From CAZUVM01 sp964623885 (GTDB lineage: Bacteria > Verrucomicrobiota > Verrucomicrobiia > Limisphaerales > UBA8199), in contig CAZUVM010000161.1 of NCBI GenBank assembly GCA_964623885.1, positions 1-55,092 of the forward strand: DNA of 55,092 nt. Reading direction: 5' to 3'. The position numbers and the translations under genes were made by a program. Shown here piece after piece: positions 51,542 through 55,092 of the stretch. Every line of letters begins with the position of its first letter. Within the stretch, counting starts at the first letter, position 1. The notes beneath the pieces were generated by a model, which was not told the DNA's origin, did not search any database, and saw only the letters and a list, made by a program, of their open reading frames with translations.

Positions 51542-52207
51542 TTATTCCTGCGAGATCAATCCCGTCTGTAATGCGAAACGCACCAGTCCTGGAATATCGA
51601 AGATTTCCAACCGTTCCATCAATTTGGCGCGATGATATTCAACCGTCTTGGGACTGACGTTGAGGATGAGCGCGATGGCCTTGGTCGTCTGGCCCTCGGC
51701 AATCAATTGCAGGATCTCACGCTGGCGTTCGGTGAGTTTCTCAAGCGGGCTTTTGTGATGCGCGATTTGCTGAAGAGGCAGCTTCTTCACCAGACGATTG
51801 GATATTTCACGCGCGAGGTATATCTCTCCACCCATGACGCGCTCGAGCGCAGTCGGGAGTTCGGCAGTCGCTGCTTTCTTGAGTAAATACCCCGACGCGC
51901 CCGCCTTGAGTGCCTGCCAGAAATACTCCTCGCTCTGGTGCATCGAAAGAATCACCACGCGAACACCGGGAGACTCTTTGGTAATACGAGCAGTTGCTTC
52001 GAGGCCGTTAAGTCCGCGCATTGAGATGTCCATAAAAACAATGTTCGGCCGGTGCTTTTGCACCAATTCGAGGGCTTCACGGCCGTCGCTGGCCTCGGCT
52101 AAAATTTGCACGCTCGGCATGCGCTCCAGTTCAGCACGAATTCCAGCGCGAACAATGGGATGGTCGTCGGCCAGGATCACTCGGATAGGTTCTTTAGAGT
52201 TATTCAT
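51542..52207 (-). CDS. NarL/LuxR-family response regulator
   Basis: A 221-residue regulator from ATG 52207. The receiver domain has VILADDHPIVRAGIRAEL, phospho-acceptor Asp in PNIVFMDISMRGLNG, VVILSMHQSEEYFWQALKAG (Thr/Ser switch position) and GYLLKKA. A LuxR-type HTH follows: LTERQREILQLIAEGQTTKA, LILNVSPKTVEYHRAKLMER. The ATG overlaps the stop of the upstream histidine kinase gene by 8 nt, so the two form one operon. Convergent with the DeoR gene 46 nt away. Targets unknown. Confidence 0.95.
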   Translation of the reverse strand: MNNSKEPIRVILADDHPIVRAGIRAELERMPSVQILAEASDGREALELVQKHRPNIVFMDISMRGLNGLEATARITKESPGVRVVILSMHQSEEYFWQALKAGASGYLLKKAATAELPTALERVMGGEIYLAREISNRLVKKLPLQQIAHHKSPLEKLTERQREILQLIAEGQTTKAIALILNVSPKTVEYHRAKLMERLEIFDIPGLVRFALQTGLISQE

Positions 52208-54005
52208 CAGTTGTAAAGCTGGGTGAGGTCTCAGCGTATTTGAGCGGAAACCAGGCATGCACTTCGGTGCCTCGCCCGGGCGCTGAATTGAATTCCAAAC
52301 CGCCTCCGGCGAGCGAGGCCCTTTCCTCCATGCTTAAGAGGCCAAGGCTGGCGCCGTTGACGGCTTGGTTGCGCGATATCTCGGTGTCGAAACCAACTCC
52401 ATCGTCGCGCACCGACAAATGCAGGTTGCCGTTGCGCCGGCTCAGTTCGACTTTGACTGAACGTGCCTGGGAATGGCGGACGACGTTGGTCAGGGCCTCC
52501 TGCGCGACGCGAAAACACTCAGTTTCTACAACCGGATGAAGCCGGCCATCGAGCAAATCGGCGCGGAATTCCGCCTTCAAACCAGTCAAAGCGCTCTGGC
52601 GTTGGGTGTACCAGCGCAAAGCCGGCTCCAAGCCCAGATCATCCAGCATGGAAGGGCGTAGATTTAAAGATAGATCATGCACCTGTTCCAAAACCCGCTC
52701 GACGGCCTGGATGCTGTCTTCGAGCCGGCGCTCCAGCCCGGCCGGGCCGCGGAATCGCAAGGCGGCCTGCAGGTTCATTCCAGCCGCCGTCAGGCTCTGG
52801 CCGATTTCATCGTGCAACTCTCGGGCGATTTGCCGGCGCTCGGCTTCCTGTACTTCCACAAGTCGATGAGAAAGAATTTGAAGCTTCTCAGCTGCGCGCA
52901 GGCGTTCGTGCTCGCGTTGTTCCAGCGCCTCGGCCATGCGGTCGAACGCGCGCGTGAGTTGGCCGATTTCACCACGGCTGTAATGAAGTCCCGTCCGCAC
53001 GCTCAATTCACCGGCGGCCAATCTGGCGGTTGAACGAACCAGCGTGTGCACCGGGCGAAGAATCAGGAATCTGCCTCCTATCCAACCCAATACCAAAGCC
53101 AAACCTGCGGCTATTCCCAACCATGTCAGGTTCCGCCGCAGCATCTGGTCTGCCTGAGCAAACAGAATACGGGTTGGAATCGACAAGACGGTCGCCACCG
53201 GTCCGTCTCCGAGCTGACTTGGCATGGTTGCATAGGCATAAAACGTGTCCACGCCTTCATGGCTTTTAGCCTCCAAGACTCCCTTGGGCTCGCTAAAAAA
53301 CGACGGCGCCACGGCTGGGTCGGGATATCGACGGCCGATCCAATCCTGAGGCTCAGGGTATCGGGCCAGCACTTTGTCAGCGCGATCCAGCTCGGTCCAG
53401 GTAGCGCCCTTAACTAACAGGCCTGGGAGTTCGGAGCCGAAGCGATCCATCCAGTCCAAATCCAATTCCGCAAAGACCACCGCCAGCACTTCACCCGTAT
53501 GATCGAGAACCGGATAACCAAAACTCACGGTTGGCTTGGTGTCGGTCGCGTTCGAAGGGAAATCGCCGATGGCGAACGCACGTGTTTCCAGCGCGCGACG
53601 GAAGAACGGAGCTCTGCTATGATCCTTTGGCCGCTGCACTGCGCTGGCCATCAACTCACCGTTCGTGCTCACGACTCCAAGATTGGCATAGCGTGGATAA
53701 CTGCCAAAAAGCATATCCAGGTACTCTTTGCACCGGCGCGGGCGCAGCGTTCGGATGGCTGCGGACTCGGACACCGCCAGCAGCAGTTGCTTGGTGGCGC
53801 CGATGGCTTGTTGCTCCTCCTCGCGCGCGGTGCGCATCATGCGCTGAGAACGCTGGCTCCAATTCGTTTTTGCACGGCGGCGATCTTCGCCGGCAGTATG
53901 CAGCATCAGCGCGACGAGCGGGGCGCACGCCAACAGGATGAGCAGGAAAAGGCGGAAGCGTAAACCTCCCACCATCTGGCTCATCAACCCGAAAAGGCTT
54001 CTCAT
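52200..54005 (-). CDS. Membrane sensor histidine kinase (HisKA_3, Cache-like sensor)
   Basis: A 601-residue kinase. Topology: helix 1 at about 18-36 (LFLLILLACAPLVALML), an extracytoplasmic sensor (about 40-290) of dCache type (YPRYANLGVVSTNGELMASA, APFFRRALETRAFAIGDF, FGYPVLDHTGEVLAVVFAEL), helix 2 (WLGIAAGLALVLGWIGGRFL) and a HAMP domain (LVRSTARLAAGELSVRTGLH). The HisKA_3 helix has the phospho-acceptor His in RRQIARELHDEIGQSLTAAG, and the HATPase has EALTNVVRHSQARSV and VRDDGVGFDTE. Such NarX/DegS-type kinases phosphorylate LuxR-type regulators, and its partner is encoded directly downstream with 8-nt overlap. The ligand cannot be told. Confidence 0.95.
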   Translation of the reverse strand: MRSLFGLMSQMVGGLRFRLFLLILLACAPLVALMLHTAGEDRRRAKTNWSQRSQRMMRTAREEEQQAIGATKQLLLAVSESAAIRTLRPRRCKEYLDMLFGSYPRYANLGVVSTNGELMASAVQRPKDHSRAPFFRRALETRAFAIGDFPSNATDTKPTVSFGYPVLDHTGEVLAVVFAELDLDWMDRFGSELPGLLVKGATWTELDRADKVLARYPEPQDWIGRRYPDPAVAPSFFSEPKGVLEAKSHEGVDTFYAYATMPSQLGDGPVATVLSIPTRILFAQADQMLRRNLTWLGIAAGLALVLGWIGGRFLILRPVHTLVRSTARLAAGELSVRTGLHYSRGEIGQLTRAFDRMAEALEQREHERLRAAEKLQILSHRLVEVQEAERRQIARELHDEIGQSLTAAGMNLQAALRFRGPAGLERRLEDSIQAVERVLEQVHDLSLNLRPSMLDDLGLEPALRWYTQRQSALTGLKAEFRADLLDGRLHPVVETECFRVAQEALTNVVRHSQARSVKVELSRRNGNLHLSVRDDGVGFDTEISRNQAVNGASLGLLSMEERASLAGGGLEFNSAPGRGTEVHAWFPLKYAETSPSFTTDE

Positions 54006-54192
54006 ATTACGAGCTTATCACAAAATCGGTTGCTTAAAAAAGCCGGAATTTGCTTTCCAGAGGATTTCCCTGGGCAATCCAAACTGCCTTTGAGGCGCCG
54101 CTTCATGCGCCCAGCTCGAATAATCTTCCCAGCGTCCTCAAGATTCTTGAAACAAACACGAGTGCCCGTGGGTATAGGAAACAGACAACAAT

Positions 54193-54519
54193 ATGAATAC
54201 GCTGTCAATACCGACTACAATCAGCCCGAGCGCCGCAGCGGTCCCGGCTCTACGGATCGTGGACTCCGCGATGGGGCGCCGCCGCAATTCAGCGGATTGG
54301 CTGCCCGCCCCTGCTGCTCGACTCCGGAAAACACCGAGTGTTGCGCGTTCAACCAGGCCGTGGCCCACGCCCCCACACCAATCTATGGGCGAACGTTTCA
54401 TGCTGGCATTGCTTGCTGCGGCGGCAGTGGCGGGAATTGGCTATGGGTTTATTTGCCTTTTGAACCTGGTCCAGAACTGGGCAGTGTTTCATGCCGGCAT
54501 AGCCACTTTAGTCCAATAA
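54193..54519 (+). CDS. Small membrane protein of unknown function
   Basis: A 108-residue candidate: a Pro/Ala/Arg-rich N-terminal region (about 1-65) and one strong hydrophobic helix (FMLALLAAAAVAGIGYGFIC) followed by LLNLVQNWAVFHAGI. A longer overlapping frame at 54030-54587 lacks this transmembrane pattern and is less likely. A shorter start at ATG 54385 (MGERFMLALLA) would leave only the helix. It precedes an ECF sigma-factor gene by 97 nt. No family recognised. Confidence 0.5.
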   Translation: MNTLSIPTTISPSAAAVPALRIVDSAMGRRRNSADWLPAPAARLRKTPSVARSTRPWPTPPHQSMGERFMLALLAAAAVAGIGYGFICLLNLVQNWAVFHAGIATLVQ

Positions 54520-54560
54520 TGGCCATCGTCTCTATGGTGCGATTTTCTTATGCAACTGCT

Positions 54561-54590
54561 TTGCTTCCCAGCGTCGTTGGGGCTTAGAAT
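54561..54590 (+). promoter_or_regulatory. Possible sigma70-type promoter for the ECF sigma gene
   Basis: TTGCTT (54561-54566) and TAGAAT (54585-54590) are spaced by 18 nt, and the start codon at 54617 lies 26 nt further. The -10 matches five of six consensus positions, the -35 three of six. Confidence 0.35.
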
Positions 54591-54616
54591 CCGCCGCGAA
54601 CAGGTGCAGCGAATCG

Positions 54617-55092
54617 ATGCCAGATGCGCAACCATTCGAGGCGTTCATGCGGCAGTACCAGAACATGGTATTTAGCACGGCTATGCGTTTGCTCGCCAAT
54701 CCAACCGAAGCTGAAGATGTAGCCCAGGAAGTTTTCCTTAAAGCTTACGAGCGTTTCGGCGAATTGCGGGAAAGCCCAACCGCCCCCGGGTGGCTCAAGA
54801 AAGTCGCCACCAACCTCTGCCTCAATCACCTCTCTCGATACCGATCACGCTGGAGCTTCTTTTCCGAGCTAACCAGCGGCGAGAGCGAAGAAGAGACAAT
54901 CGAGTTCGCCGATCCCGCTGACCTGAGCCACGAGCTGGCCCAGGCGGATCGCCACCAGTTAGTTGAGCATGCCCTGCAGAAGTTGCCTGACGCTCAGCGC
55001 GTTCCTCTGGTGCTTTATCATCTTGAAGGGTTGAGTTACGAAGAAATTGCAGAAAAACTGCAGATCTCGCTCGGCAAGGTCAAAACCGACAT
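54617..55092 (+). CDS. ECF-type RNA polymerase sigma factor (3' truncated)
   Basis: Sigma70-family extracytoplasmic-function factor; 158 complete codons are seen before the window ends. Region 2 is MRQYQNMVFSTAMRLLANPT followed by EAEDVAQEVFLKAYERFGEL, and then PGWLKKVATNLCLNHLSRYR. A linker rich in Ser/Glu follows. Region 4 is HALQKLPDAQRVPLVLYHLE and GLSYEEIAEKLQISLGKVKT, the classic helix-turn-helix, where the sequence stops. The start is ATG 54617. An anti-sigma gene would be expected just beyond the window edge but cannot be confirmed. Confidence 0.93.
   Translation, partial: MPDAQPFEAFMRQYQNMVFSTAMRLLANPTEAEDVAQEVFLKAYERFGELRESPTAPGWLKKVATNLCLNHLSRYRSRWSFFSELTSGESEEETIEFADPADLSHELAQADRHQLVEHALQKLPDAQRVPLVLYHLEGLSYEEIAEKLQISLGKVKTD

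Noticed and set aside
54030..54587. Plus-strand open frame of 185 codons overlapping the small membrane protein gene
   Set aside because: No hydrophobic or domain pattern; the alternative frame at 54193-54519 has a clear transmembrane helix and fits better.

Overview
The window looks like a chromosomal segment of a free-living, heterotrophic Verrucomicrobiota bacterium, probably of the Pedosphaera/Limisphaerales type. This is inferred from gene content, not from a marker-gene search. The pointers are a Planctomycetes-Verrucomicrobia (PVM) type bacterial microcompartment (BMC) locus, a very large secreted CotH/lamin-tail protein, FG-GAP repeat proteins, an H-X9-DG-like prepilin protein, a PEP-CTERM protein, a beta-helix protein with a GPPGPP stretch, and many intergenic palindromes.

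Layout. 1-4.9 kb: a tripartite RND efflux operon (pump truncated by the window edge, adaptor, outer-membrane channel). 5-16.6 kb: two huge secreted proteins on the minus strand (FG-GAP repeats; CotH kinase with six lamin-tail domains and PA14). 16.8-19.2 kb: a Ser/Thr kinase fused to TolB-like and TPR domains. 19.4-20.6 kb: a PIG-L deacetylase operon. 21.0-21.4 kb: tRNA-Ala(CGC) and two strong intrinsic terminators, one of which may end a small RNA. 21.5-30.5 kb: assorted genes (prepilin-like protein, small membrane proteins, zinc ribbon, endonuclease/exonuclease/phosphatase, HEAT repeats, ABC-2 permease, DUF748) among repeat-rich spacers. 30.5-38.6 kb: an exported truncated globin, then secreted carbohydrate-related proteins (FG-GAP, two clan-A-like glycosidases, DUF3472, beta-helix), a Tat-exported aldo/keto reductase and a half-channel-like membrane protein. 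38.7-41.3 kb: a YqjD/YqjE/YqjK-like stress operon, an outer-membrane barrel and a PEP-CTERM protein. 41.5-42.6 kb: an orphan DGQHR protein.

42.7-51.5 kb is the clearest functional system: eleven minus-strand BMC genes with a divergent DeoR regulator. In order of transcription they are PduL, two BMC-H, acetate kinase, BMC-H, BMC-P, aldehyde dehydrogenase, two BMC-P, class II aldolase and an aldolase-fold protein. By analogy with the PVM BMC studied in Planctomyces limnophilus, the aldolase splits fuculose-1-P or rhamnulose-1-P to lactaldehyde, the dehydrogenase makes lactyl-CoA, PduL makes the acyl phosphate, and the kinase makes lactate and ATP. Terminal extensions resembling encapsulation peptides are visible on the dehydrogenase, the aldolase and the aldolase-fold protein. 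The kinase departs from canonical acetate kinase at two active-site positions. No sugar isomerase, sugar kinase or lactate dehydrogenase is in the window.

51.5-55.1 kb: a NarL-type two-component system convergent with the DeoR gene, a small membrane protein, and an ECF sigma factor cut by the window end.
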